In this document: positions 53,600 to 64,000 of the stretch, piece by piece
How the letters are laid out: each line of letters opens with the position of its first letter
Numbering within the stretch: the stretch's first letter is position 1
DNA from: Venturia oleaginea
Lineage: Eukaryota > Ascomycota > Dothideomycetes > Venturiales > Venturiaceae
Assembly (NCBI GenBank): GCA_013176395.1
Contig: JABMLP010000014.1
Location: 1 to 64,000, forward strand
Direction: 5' to 3'
Length of the DNA: 64,000 nucleotides
The notes under the pieces: model-generated
The model's input: the letters and a program-made list of their open reading frames with translations, nothing else
The model's database searches: none
What the model was told of the DNA's origin: nothing
Made by a program: the position numbers and the translations under genes

Positions 53600-54562
53600 T
53601 CTGTCACGGAAGCGATAGAAGTAGTCGCAAAGCACGTTGACAAGTGTTCGGCCGTACTAGAAAGGATCTATCCTTTGACATCAAATATGTCTGTACGACC
53701 TCTCCAGGCTTGGTGGGATAAGTTGATCCTACTGGAGCGCCACGATACCTTTAGTTTCCAAATGTGGCGTTTGCCAAGTAGAAAAGCTCAGCCTTCGCTC
53801 AGCTGTTTAATGTGTTAAAAACCAGGGAAATCTCTGTGAAAGCAGCGGACAGGTTTTTGTTCCTGCAGTTACGATGTGATGCAGTTAGGAGAGACATCAA
53901 GGCTGGTGAGAAGGCTTTGGCGCTAGTGTGTCTCGGATGAATATTGTGCCGAGCCAGATCTCGCCAAACGTCCGAAGCCTTTCACGCCATTTCCAAACAC
54001 ACCTCAACTTTTACACCTTATCATGACTACAAGAACCTATCCCGAATCCATTACATCTCACCTTTGCCCATCTGAGCACGTGTATATGTGTTTGTCAAGA
54101 AGCCTTCAGTGCAGCCAAGCTGATAATCTCGGTGTCGAACGACTCCGCAGGTCGAATGTGAAGGCCTCCTCGTAACGGAATTATGTACAATACTGTTTTG
54201 GCACGGATAAAAACGTGAGAAATACTGTCGACAGCGACAGTGCACATACCACGTCAGACATTGACTGGACGATTAAGGCAAATATCACATTTCAAATGAG
54301 TCGCAGACAATAACTATTTGAAACCATTCACTTGGTACTACTAACAAGTTCACGTGTGTTGTTCAAGCAACAACCTGAGTTCTGTTGGTCGTACCAAAAC
54401 ATCACGCCAGCCGACGACCGTGTTGAAAAGATCGTCTCCACCATAGAACAGAAAAACATTGAGGCATTCCATATGTTTTCAATCCCAAATACCTGACCAC
54501 TCCTTCCAGCTCACTCAAAAACATCCATCTACGAACAGCGAAGGAGGTCCAGAGGTGTAGGA
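53600..54562. other. intergenic region right of the Copia elements
   Basis: Open frames here are short and motif-free. Likely old repeat or gene-poor sequence. Confidence 0.4.
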
Positions 54563-54911
54563 TCAGAGGGGCGCGCAAGTTGAGGCTGTAGTTTAAGCGT
54601 TAGTCCTGTGGATGCCACCGACGTCGAAACAATGGAGTTAAAGTTTCTTTAAGATGTTTCGTGTACGTACATCCAGGTGGTCCGAGGCAAACATATCCGG
54701 TGCAGCAGGGGTTGCGGTTAGAGCATGCTACTATTAGCCAGAATGTTAGTCAGGTTTGATTTGGAAAGGAGTGAGACTGGTGGATGAAGAAATCTTATCA
54801 TGTTTGGGAGAGGTGATACGTACGTGCTTCACCTTGGCACGCAATAGCAGACGAGGGTATAAGGAAAACGACGGCGCCGAGGGTAAGGATGATACTGTTA
54901 AGGAGTTGCAT
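54563..54911 (-). CDS. small secreted six-cysteine (knottin-type) peptide
   Basis: Three exons on the minus strand (54911-54824, 54730-54671, 54585-54563) total 171 nt and give 56 residues plus stop. Both introns have GTACGT donors, CTAAC branch sites and TAG/CAG acceptors. The first about 24 residues are a signal peptide (MQLLNSIILTLGAVVF...SSAIA). The mature part is only about 32 residues with cysteine spacing C-x6-C-x5-CC-x4-C-x8-C, the inhibitor-cystine-knot arrangement. A TATA box lies about 95 bp upstream. Knottins act variously as protease or channel inhibitors, antimicrobials or effectors; the target cannot be told here. It was found by splicing by eye because no exon is long enough for ORF calling. 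An alternative acceptor three bases on would alter one residue. Confidence 0.8.
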
Positions 54912-55000
54912 TTTCAAAATGTCTTTAAAGTTGTGTGTAAGGAGAACGAGGAAGAGAAGCGGAGATAAGATACTGCTGAAGGTTGTTTGTGTTATGCTTC

Positions 55001-55010
55001 TCCTTTTATA
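55001..55010 (-). promoter_or_regulatory. TATA box of the six-cysteine peptide gene
   Basis: TATAAAAGGA on the minus strand, about 95 bp before the ATG at 54911. Confidence 0.6.
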
Positions 55011-55564
55011 TCGGTCTCTGCTACTGGGGTGGTTGAGGAAATTAATATAGTTATCCCCTTACTCACCCCCGTAATTCATATCTCGTACCTGGTCTCCCGA
55101 ACTATGGAAGCCGGCGGAAGGTTGATTTCTAAGCGATCGACAGCTATCAAAAAAAAATCTTCCTACCCTAACTTCTACTATCGATCGTAGGATTACAATA
55201 AAGACCTGCCTATCTATAGAAGTAGAGGGATTAGGGTAATAGGCTCGCAGAAAGTAGAACTAACCGTTTGCTAATATATAGTATTGTAGTTGTCAAGTAA
55301 ACGAGAACATTTGCAAAATGTACTCGAGTGGTTTTCTAAAAGCCATTTCTAAGAGCCAAGGAGAGCCAAGGAGAGCCAAGAGAGCTGAGCATAAAGATCA
55401 GATACCTCGTTTAATATCGTTTATTAGGTTTTACCGCTGCCCTGGTAGCACACCGCTTCACGCTCCAAATGCTTTCTTACTGTCTCTGGCACCCCAATGT
55501 ACATAGCTTAGCGCGTCTCCGTAGTCCTTGGGAGCTCCTAGAATAGCGGCCTTCGGCCGTTCAT
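55011..55564. other. intergenic region
   Basis: AT-rich; no gene supported. Confidence 0.4.
55353..55380 (+). repeat. (GAGCCAAGGA)3 minisatellite
   Basis: Three near-perfect 10-bp units. Confidence 0.8.
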
Positions 55565-55693
55565 TGTCACGGCTAGTAGTATCTAATAAAAGGCGTGAGC
55601 AGCAATCAGGTATGGACTAAATGTGATAGTGAACTACAGGTAGCTATGTAAATGGGGGCTGGGGGCAAGGCCTACGTATAGGTCTTGCTGTGG
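55565..55693 (+). repeat. LTR fragment, opposite-orientation relative of 42142-42271
   Basis: TGTCACGGCTAGTAGT... reads through TACAGGTAGCTATGTAAATG and GGTCTTGCTGTGG and aligns along its whole length with the truncated LTR at 42142-42271, with several substitutions. The far border is not defined; the LTR may run past 55693. Confidence 0.7.
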
Positions 55694-55965
55694 TTCGTGT
55701 ACTGTGGCGCCTTGTTAGGTACTTGGACACTGTGGTTGTTCCAGTAGCCTAGCAAGCCGTCACATTCATGCGCTAGACGCAAATCAATACTACTGCTACT
55801 CAGAATATTCTTCTCGTGGTGCCACCTGGAAGGATAACTGGCATCCGGATTATCTTCGTTATCTTCTCCCGAGTTAACATTACCTCTTGGTTCGGAACCT
55901 TTGAGAAACTCTGCCATCGAGATCAAGGGGATGGCTACATAGCCGACCGAAACCGGACACTGAAA

Positions 55966-56311
55966 CATCCCAGGCGATAGTCACGCCAACTGGGTCAGCC
56001 AACTCACTCGGAGCTGAATTTGCGGGGACCGCTGTCACTTCTTCTGGATTCGGGGGGACCATCTCAAGCGCCAATTCCCAGACCCAGAAGCTTGTCAAGG
56101 ACAACATCGAGCTGGAAGGGAACGAAGGATACTATCGGGATTACTTTCAGCTTTAGAACATCCCTAAAGAAGCCAACTTCACCGTTGTGGCTGGAGCGAA
56201 CCACTTGAGCAGGTCCATCGCTGGTGGGAGCGTCGAGAGTGGTGCTATCTCCGAGGTCACGCAGAAGTTGACGAATGTCACTTATATACGGAAACCAAGA
56301 AGTGGGAGGTG
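55966..56311 (+). pseudogene. unrecognised gene fragment with in-frame stop
   Basis: One plus frame reads well: SQAIVTPTGSANSLGAEFAG, TQKLVKDNIELEGNEGYYRD, then TAG at 56154-56156, then NIPKEANFTVVAGANHLSRS and SGAISEVTQKLTNVTY. It has coding character on both sides of the stop but no family I recognise, and no start. Confidence 0.4.
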
Positions 56312-56489
56312 ATTTCTTTCGATAAGATGTTCATCAGCTACGCTGCTGCGTCAAAAAGCTTGACGCATTTGATTAGACACAGGTATGGATGATGATTGGT
56401 GATGGTAATGTTGGAGTACACAATAATGATATGATTCTGACCTGGTTCTTGCTGTTTTCCCCAAGAGACCGCAGCAAAGAGACAAGCAG

Positions 56490-56569
56490 TGATGAAATAT
56501 GATGGTGCAGGCCAAGTATTCATTGGACACTTGAGAAACAGCTTGCAGAGGGATCAAAAAGATTGAATG
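56490..56569 (-). repeat. 80-bp inverted duplicate, left arm
   Basis: Reverse complement of 57228-57307 with one mismatch (TTATTT/ATATTT word). Confidence 0.85.
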
Positions 56570-56599
56570 GCTAACTGTCCTAGGTGATGGCATAAAGCC

Positions 56600-57227
56600 T
56601 GATCTATATACACATAACTTTAGAAAATTCTAGAAGTGAATGTATGAGGTTATCGCAGATCCTCAGTGTGGAGTATATGAACTGCATATGATGCCGAGAC
56701 GGTCCTAACCCAAGCTGTTTCAACAAGCAGCACCTTCTCGGACGTTCTTTCCCTCTTGAAACAAGTTGTCATGGTGGTACTAGTATTTGGTTTAAGACCT
56801 GTTCTCTCACTTATCTCTTGAAACAGAATTTCCCAATTCAAGAATGATACGGATAAACTGTTAGCAAACTTTCGTATCAGGTTGCAAGAGATTCATCAAA
56901 TTAACCTCGAGTTAGTCATTAGAAACTTTGTTCAGAGTGTTTCTGGGAGGGTTTTGCGGTCGATACTAGCAGGCTGAGCCCGTTAAGCCAAGGGAAAAGG
57001 GTAAGCAAATGACTACTACCATAATTGGTAGGCCCAGATCTTGTCAATCCACATTGTATTCATGTTGAAACATCTTGATGTATGGGATGTTGATCACCAC
57101 GCCAAGAGCACATGTTTGATATATATGATCTACAAGTGGCTGTACACACTCACTTCTTGACACTTCTCGAATCTTCTACATCTTATGTATATAGTTACGT
57201 CTTATTTCTCAGTTTAGGAGAATGAGT
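56600..57227. other. spacer between the 80-bp inverted repeats
   Basis: A minus frame (56650-56841) reads VLLVETAWVRTVSASYAVHI and may be a gene scrap, not recognised. Confidence 0.35.
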
Positions 57228-57307
57228 CATTCAATCTTTTTGATCCCTCTGCAAGCTGTTTCTCAAGTGTCCAATGAATACTTGGCCTGCACCATCTTAT
57301 TTCATCA
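57228..57307 (+). repeat. 80-bp inverted duplicate, right arm
   Basis: Pairs with 56490-56569. Both copies can read SIFLIPLQAVSQVSNEYLAC, but without further coding context. Confidence 0.85.
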
Positions 57308-58440
57308 ATTCATGCTAAATTTCTTACAGAGGAGAAACAAGAGGTGGACGCCAATGACCTACCATGGCGTGAAGGGTTTTCGGAAAAGTACACATCCACC
57401 AAGGCCTTTCAGGCTGGAAAGATGGTGGGATATATGGTGATGAAACGGGCTGTGGACTAGAAAGAGTGGAAGGAGGATCAAGAAGAGGCGCAAGAAGACC
57501 TAGAGCTTGGAGTAGGAGGATGTCGACGTGTCATTGTTGCGGAGACTGTGGTTTATGGAATGAAAGCATGATTTTATTGTCGGACAAGTTGATCATGTCT
57601 ACTAGGAGTGCTGATAGGTAGTTGAATTAGTGAAACAAGGCAGAGAAGGGAATTGATTCGATGGTGCCTCCGCAAGGCCATGATGATGTAATTCCATAAC
57701 TCGTGCATAACTTTGTGCAAACTAAAGTTGCGCTAACCGGGACGCGTCAGCCTCTAAAAACCATCCTCCTGCTTCATCACCTTTCATCCGTCTTTCATTA
57801 CTGGTAACCAGTTGTCTCTGTCTTGATATAGCTCTAATTGGGCACGAATGATCATGGATGACTGCGGTCTGTTACACAGGATTCTGCAAGCCTCCATTCC
57901 GGACGAGAATCCATCTCACGCTTCCCAATACCAGTACCATTTATTTCTTGTTTCTTTGAGCAGAAGAGGCTGATAAATGGCTATCTTTAGATGCTAGAAC
58001 TTTCGAGAAAGAGAACGATTTGCTAGCTATGCACACGTTGTTTTTGACGGCCACAGAATCAAGTGAGAAGCTATCTTTTTATGGTATGGTGTGGATTTTA
58101 GAGCGGGGCTATAATCAAATATTTCACCGTCTCTATGAGGTTGATCAGAGGCAGAGGCAGAGAGACCATGGGATGTTTAATTGTAGCCGTGCTCTGAAGT
58201 TTGCACGATTGCCATGAGAACACGGTTACTGGCAGTAATCACTTCGCCACATGTGCAGTGTTATCCAATATCCCAGTTGGCCACATGACCTTTTCTTTTT
58301 CTCCAGTCTATGATAGAAAGCTCACACTATTGCTATGCTGCTTCTCAATCTCACAAGTGCACTCGAAACACAGTCTACTCCATCATGCCTTCTTAAAAAA
58401 ATATTGGAGGTCTCTTACTTTACTGAAAATTTGATGCTCT
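57308..58440. other. intergenic or decayed sequence
   Basis: No gene supported. May include unrecognisable 5' parts of the patatin/P-loop gene remnant that follows. Confidence 0.35.
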
Positions 58441-58741
58441 CTGTCACTACTCACGGAATTCATTCCCATTTTTCAAGACTATGGACGCTTCCCGGATCTA
58501 ATGAAATCAACGTACCATCCAGACGTATCCATTGAAACTGCTCAGATCATGCGGGATACACGAAAGCCAAGTCTGGTGTCATTTTTTGGGCAGACTGGAG
58601 GCGGGAAATCTACAAAGCTAAATTAGCTGGTGTTCGCGTGCTAGTGCTGGATGGTGGAGGTATACGTGGAATTGTCGAATTGGAGATTCTTCGCGCCATT
58701 CAAGTCGCAATGGGTGTTCAGATACTGTCGTATCCTTGGCA
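58441..58741 (+). pseudogene. remnant of a P-loop plus patatin-like phospholipase gene
   Basis: Frame 1 reads LTEFIPIFQDYGRFPDLMKS and SLVSFFGQTGGGKSTK, a Walker A P-loop, and stops at TAG about 58625. The overlapping next frame reads AKLAGVRVLVLDGGGIRGIV, then ELEILRAIQVAMG. DGGGIRG is the patatin oxyanion motif. The GxSxG nucleophile site that should follow is missing. In fungi such P-loop/patatin combinations occur in NLR-like proteins. Here the two modules are jammed together by deletion, and a pogo end lies about 100 bp downstream. Confidence 0.65.
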
Positions 58742-58834
58742 CTGACAGGGGCGGTGCAATCTCTGCATCTCAAGGATACCTCAATGTTCAAAAGAAGAAC
58801 AAGAACAATCAAGAATACAAGAGACTTATCCATA

Positions 58835-58952
58835 ACGTGTTCCACCACCGAGCTGGTCAAAAAGGCTTGGCACGACCAACTCATGTTACGACTCTTCAAT
58901 TTAATCGCTATTAACAATAGATTCTAAGTCCGTCGTGCTGCTATCTGATAAC
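58835..58952 (-). mobile_element. pogo element, one end only
   Basis: ACGTGTTCCACCACCGAGC... after a TA. It matches the left end of the element at 28569 for about 118 bp, including the transposase stop region, then stops matching after GTGCTGCTAT. It has a single subterminal GAGCTGGTCAA unit where the other copy has four. No opposite end was found. Confidence 0.82.
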
Positions 58953-59097
58953 AGAAGAATTAATCTAGATATCTATACAAACAATATTATAGCCACAACT
59001 CGTCCCCAACCCACCTTGAACCAACACGAAAAATACAAGACAATGTCATAGACAATCTATCCCCCATCTCCACCCCAATCCATCTCACTAATCCAGC

Positions 59098-59606
59098 CTA
59101 CAGGTCCGACGCCAGAATTACAATCCCCCTCGAAACCTTCACCACAACAGGCAAAACATCAACAAGAACATACACCATCCCAGCTCCCCACAAACTCCCC
59201 AAGATCTCCAAAAAGACATGAAAACAAGAACACAAATGCAAAAGTAGCATCGCTAAGATCAAGCCCGAAGGAGACCTAGTTCTATCCCAATCCCCCACCC
59301 CCCCTCCCAAAAAAAAAGAAAGAAAGAAAGAAAAAACTACAATCTCAAAAATCAAAGAAAAATGGAACACAATCAAACCATCAAAAGCACCTCCGCACGA
59401 GAGAAAACATTCCAGCCGTTCCACCAAGGAACCCCAGCATCTCCCCAAACCTCAAACCGTCCAAAGCAAGCCCCCCACCGAACCCCGATCAACCCCACAA
59501 TCCCGTAAAGCAAAACAAACACATTTCCAAAACCCCCCGAACCCCCGAAAAGCCCCAAAACCTCCCAAGCCACCACCACCTCCAAAATAGGCCCTCCGAT
59601 AGTCAA
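59098..59606 (-). pseudogene. putative polytopic membrane protein, frame broken
   Basis: From ATG 59606 the frame reads MTIGGPILEVVVAWEVLGLF, NVFVLLYGIVGLIGV, then VPWWNGWNVFSRAEVLLMV and stops. The neighbouring frame continues with LIVFHFSLIFEIVVFSFFLS and ends VSRGIVILASDL at 59098. Several hydrophobic segments look membrane-spanning. A one-base shift near 59375 joins them, and the homopolymers and an (AAAG)n tract at 59297-59336 add doubt. Family not recognised; composition is strongly strand-biased, so chance is possible. Confidence 0.35.
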
Positions 59607-60026
59607 TACTATCTTGCAAATCCCTTATGGTTGCCGAGCCTTACACAACCCCTCCAAACAGGTAAGGAGAGTTTCGGGGGCATAGCATAAAAAAGAAAGC
59701 ACGAAAAAAGAAGCACGCACGGATGCAGAGCCGAATCGTTCGATATATCCATTCATTCAAAAGTAGGCAGCCGCTCCTACTCAACGCTCATGGAACCCAT
59801 CTCTCGAAGTAAAGGTTTCCACCCTGCGCCCAGTACCGATAAATCCCCGGCAAAATCAAGCCATCGAACCACCAGGAAATGATCGATATCCATCTCCATA
59901 GGAAGGTGTCAAATTGAAACGAGTTGATCGCTCGACTATCCACCCGCATCCCACCTCCCAACCGCATACACAAAAGACAGTCCCTCTACCCAGTCCCCAA
60001 CGTCCAAAGTCTACATCCATCTACCT
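59607..60026. other. intergenic region between PAN2 and the putative membrane protein
   Basis: 3' region of PAN2. A minus frame at 59788-59973 is open but has no motif. Confidence 0.4.
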
Positions 60027-63000
60027 CTACCTCATCGGGCTCCCAAATCCCATCCTACCAACCCCAAAACCCCTCCGACCAGGCGTTGGCGTCTCACTAG
60101 TCCCATCAAGCCCCATACCCACATCATTCCCTCTCGTGCCAAACTCGGGTGTCGCCCTTCCAGCCGGCGTAGCCCTGCCCGGTGTCCCCATCCCCATTCC
60201 AACACCGAGACTTTCAGATTCTGTAGAAGCACCCCTAGGAGAAGGAACCTTGAACCCCATCTCCCTGCCCCTCCTATAAACCCATTCCAGCGTCTCTTCA
60301 AGAACACCAGCCTCAGTGAACTCTTCCCATTTGCGCCATAATTTGAGTGCCGTCCGCGCATCTTCAATAGAGTCATGCATATCCGTCTGAATATCTTCCT
60401 TCAGAAGCAACCAGGCCAAGAAACGAAGACTGAGTTTGCGCTTGAGGGCAGCAATGTGGAAGAGCTCAACCGTGTCAACGACTTGTGATTTGGGTACATG
60501 GATATTAATCGTACGAAAATCTTTGATGAGGCCGTGACCGACGAAGATACAGCCTAGATTTAGTAGAAGCCACAGCTTTTTGTATGCGACCTTGAGGTTA
60601 ATCAGGTCGTGTCGCGAAGTCGTCCTATCCAGGTCCCCGGGCGAGATACCGGAATGTTGGGTCAAGTGATCGACGACAGGTTCCGTGATGGCAATGTAAT
60701 CATCTATAAATGGAAGCTCGGCATTGTGGCCACTGCCACGGAGGACACTGACACGAGCAAGGCCAAGACGACTCGGCCGGACTGTTTCTCGGGTACCGTC
60801 GGCCTTGATTTCAATTTCTTCACGTTGAAGGGCCACAAATTCGGCATCGATGCCGTATGGTGTGCCAGGCTGTGGAACTTCATCGGGGCCGTCGAGAAAT
60901 CGAAACTCGTCAGGATGCTCAGCTTGACGTCGAAACCCCTCAGGATTGTTAGCATCACTGTGTTGGCCTGTTAATTTCTTTCTTCCTCACAACATTGATA
61001 TTACTTACGTCGGATGCAGAATGGAAGTATCGAGATTGTTCATCCAAGAATCATCAACTGCGTGTCTCATTTCTTTGAGCTGGTAGGTGATGACACTAGG
61101 CAGTTTCCAAGTAGGATCAAAGCGCAACGCTTCCTCCTTGGTGATTGGAGTGACCAGGAAATCATTGAACAGATGCCACTGGTCTGTAGCCGTCAAATCA
61201 CGAGAGGACGGTGCGACTATCATGCATCAGCTGATATCGGCTCACTCCTATCGATGGAAGGAACTCACCATTGACCATAGAGACCAGATGAGGCTTTTGA
61301 TTCTCCCCACTGTTGATATCGGCGACCACTCCTACGAGCTCATACACCTGCATACCGTACCTGTTTCGTGCCTGATGAAACTCCATATCTTGACCTTCAT
61401 AACAATAAAACTGCTCGTCATGGCCGATTATGACACCAATCTCTTGCGGCAGCCAGTTAGGTATAGACCAGAGCTGTTTAGATTCGGAGTTCTGGACATT
61501 AGCATTGATCATCAATACCGAGGGACTGTTCAATACGGCCCTCCGTTGTGTCATAGGGCGATATCCCCGACAAGGCGTACACCAACCTCGGGTTGACTCC
61601 TGTCTCTCCACGCTTGCTTTGAGGATGTGTGAAAACATCTGGATTGGTGCTCCGCGTGGAGGGGGTCGTCCAGCATGCTTGGATGGGTACATGAGCTCAT
61701 GAGCGTAGACATCGTCGTCGCGAGTCTGTTCGTGTCGGCAATTTACACATCTAATGGTCGCTTTTATCCTTGTCCTCAGAGCACGCTCCATCTGCGCGTT
61801 GTGGGGCGGAGGTAGAATCTTTTGGTAGTCCGAATAGAACCGGTCTAGAAGAAAGCGATTGGTAGCTTGGATCATGGAAGTCAGAGGAGCATTCGAGGCG
61901 TGTTCTTCGAGCAGATTGAGCGATCGTGCACCACGTTGACCACTGAAAGTCTTCAGGAAGTTTGTCGCCTGACAGTTCTGGCCGGCCGCCTTCTCCAGCA
62001 TGTCAACGAGATAACCTAATTCGCAAAGCAAACAGTTCTCGTCAACACAAGAAGTGGCCGTATGCTGTAACGCAAGATTGCGAATCATTGTTGTGAAGCG
62101 GAAAAGCTGCAGCAGGGGGTTGGCATATGAGTTGGCGATATGAGTTTCAAGTCCAGAAAAACTGGTCTTGTTGTAGTATCTGCTACATATTAGCATCTCA
62201 ACAGGTGCACATCGAAGCCCGTCACTCACTTAAAATCAAAATCATCCACACCAAATCTCGAATACTTAATCTCAACGTTGCCATATATTGCCGGAACCTC
62301 TTTTCTCGTTGCTGCATCGAGGGCCATGTTCTTCATATGCTCCATGGCATCACTAAATCTTCTTCCGGCCTCATCTCCCACTCTCGCCTCCTCTTTGGCT
62401 TTCTCACTCAAAAATTTGGGAGCTGCGATCTTTTGCATTTGCTTACCAAGAACGCGAGTCTGCTGAATTTGGTTCCGGTAACTTCTTCTAGGGTTACTTG
62501 CATATCCTCCCATCTCAGAGCGCTTCAGGTTAGAGATTATGGCAGGGTCAACTTTTGGCGGAGGCGCGCCGACTTCATGGATGATACTACTCGGCCAAGC
62601 TGAAAGAAGCACATCCCGATAGTATGGCAGACCAATCTTGTTCAGAGGTCTGGGAGTTGAATCGTTAGCATTCACCGTCACAAACGGTACAGAGAGACTT
62701 ACGCGTCCGCAGACCAATCCAAGTGCGGAAAGGGTACAGGGTGATCGGCAAAAATGGTAGGCTCACTAATACCAAATTCATTGAATTGTATCTTGTTTGG
62801 AGAACCAAAAAGATGAATTTGGCAAAGGCTTGTACTGAATGCCAATGCTAGTCCAGAAGGGGCCATTTCCAATTGTGTCATAACAGTGTTATCATAAATT
62901 TGTGCTTGCTTGATCAAGGTAAGCGCGTTCGGATTATCAATGTCCACGACCTGAAATTGGCCCTGCGCAGATGCAATAACACAAGTCGTTGACATGCGCG

Positions 63001-63980
63001 GATGTATGCAAACGTATGCAGCCCCAGCCTGAAAAGGAATAGGTGGGAGAGGAGTCAAGGTCTTCAGATTGAAGACGTTGGCAAGTCCATCCAAAAGAGG
63101 GCCAAAATTGCCGCGAGGAGAATAACCGCAGGTAACGATAAAATCCGTTTTCACGTCCATGTCGCTTATCCAGCCATTGTGTGCCTGCCATACCTTGACG
63201 ACTTTAAGAGTATTTGAATCGATAAAATGGATGGCTCCTGTGTTGGTCGCAGCACAAATGTAGGAGAGACCAGGCTTCATCTTGGTGTAATGGCCGCCCG
63301 ACGGTACCTGGGGTGATCAGCATGGTCCTTTGTTTCTGAAATCCTTTCCAATACCGTCTCAATAATTGTTCCCTTTTCCAGATCGATCTTGAACATGGTG
63401 TCTTGCTGTCCGGCTACGAGCACTTCGTTGGCACTTTTAGACGTGAAACTCATGCATTGTAGGTCCTTGAAGTTGTTGTCCCTAGAGCGTGGTCTTAGCG
63501 ATGCAGACTCGATGTCCACGTTGATGTTTCTGCTTTCACCTACACAAAGTGCCATTGTGCTGGTCCCCTCCTGGATGCAAAGTGTACGCTATGGGAAGCG
63601 ACAGAGAGGACTCCTTTGTCTGTGAAGAGGATTTGGTGGACCGATTCGGCTGTATGACCTTTATACGACGTGTATTTCTGGAGCTCGGGTCCGTGGAATG
63701 ACATGACCCGTCCCTACTCGTCCAATGAATCAATATGCCTCGTATCTGAGTCGCAAGAGCGATACTCACATACTGATTCCCAGTCCATAGTAGCTCCTGT
63801 TGTGTATCGAAAGCGATTGTGGTGGCCCCGGTGGCTTGCGCATGTGGACCTGGTCCAGGATGAGGAATGAGCCGGACCTGTGAATAGTGGACGAGGTCAG
63901 AGACGTTGCTGGATGGCGTAGAAAGAGAAAGAATGGGGAATAGTGGCCATGCCGCTCACCTCGTCATAATCAGCTTCCAT
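60027..63980 (-). CDS. pan2: PAN2 catalytic subunit of the PAN2-PAN3 poly(A) nuclease
   Basis: Shortens mRNA poly(A) tails in the cytoplasm together with PAN3. Nine exons fit in phase: 63980-63960, 63877-63770, 63713-63544, 63493-63355, 63307-62703, 62649-62230, 62182-61269, 61216-61009, 60957-60027. They give 1,171 residues. N-terminal WD40-like region: AFDTQQELLWTGNQYGRVMS, KGVLSVASHSVHFASRRG, YICAATNTGAIHFIDSNTLK. Then the pseudo-USP domain (YYNKTSFSGLETHIANSYAN; CVDENCLLCELGYLVDMLEK). The C-terminal DEDD exonuclease has YGIDAEFVALQ (Asp and Glu near residue 900), GHGLIKDFRTINI and MHDSIEDARTALKLW. The tail is Gly/Pro/Arg-rich. The frame stays open upstream of ATG 63980 to the window edge (DWEVAM), so the true start may lie just outside. 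Confidence 0.93.
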
Positions 63981-64000
63981 GGCTACTTCCCAATCACCGA

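Noticed and set aside
42371..53681. 21-bp inverted match between 42371-42391 and about 53661-53681 as element termini
   Set aside because: The word is nearly self-palindromic and too short. The Copia-A borders are set firmly by LTRs and AATGG duplications.
59788..59973. 61-codon minus frame as a separate gene downstream of PAN2
   Set aside because: No motif, no splice or promoter evidence, and it lies in the PAN2 3' region.

Overview
The window looks like nuclear DNA of a filamentous ascomycete (Pezizomycotina). Genes are split by short introns (about 45-120 bp) with GTAxGT-type donors, CTAAC/CTGAC branch sites and C/TAG acceptors. The recognisable proteins (proteasome alpha-4, PAN2, a HECT ligase, cutinase, a BIM1-like secreted protein) and the chromodomain Gypsy, Copia and pogo/Fot elements are all typical of that group. 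The species cannot be named from sequence alone.

Layout. (1) 0-19.2 kb is gene-bearing: proteasome alpha-4, two decayed metabolic genes, an RGG-rich protein, a small frameshifted gene, a BSD-domain gene with three one-base frameshifts, a broken unrecognised gene, an unknown fungal protein, a BIM1-like GPI-type secreted protein and a complete AZUL-HECT ubiquitin ligase. (2) 20.4-23.9 kb holds two nearly identical 1,608-bp repeat copies, head to head around 275 bp. Their target-site duplications are exchanged between copies, so the middle appears to have been flipped. (3) 24-28.1 kb has an LTR-like scrap, a 5' fragment of an alpha-L-rhamnosidase gene, a small secreted protein and an intact cutinase. 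(4) 28.5-53.6 kb is a transposon island: a pogo element, two minus-strand chromodomain Gypsy elements, a solo LTR, and a Copia element interrupted by a second Copia. (5) 53.6-59 kb is sparse, but contains a three-exon gene for a 56-residue secreted six-cysteine (knottin-type) peptide, an LTR fragment, broken gene pieces and a deleted pogo copy. (6) 60-64 kb is the PAN2 deadenylase gene (nine exons), possibly running just past the window edge.

How it fits together. Conserved housekeeping genes flank a repeat-rich interior in which small secreted proteins and cutinase sit among young transposons, the pattern often described as a two-speed fungal genome. The two Copia elements have LTR pairs that look identical by eye and exact 5-bp target duplications, so they are recent. 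The inner one lacks the RT catalytic core by an in-frame deletion. Frameshifts and nonsense codons cluster at 1.5-10.7 kb, while genes at 11-19 kb and 60-64 kb are intact. That clustering may be real decay or homopolymer sequencing error. Splice models, frames and repeat matches were worked out by hand; family names come from motif recognition without database searches.
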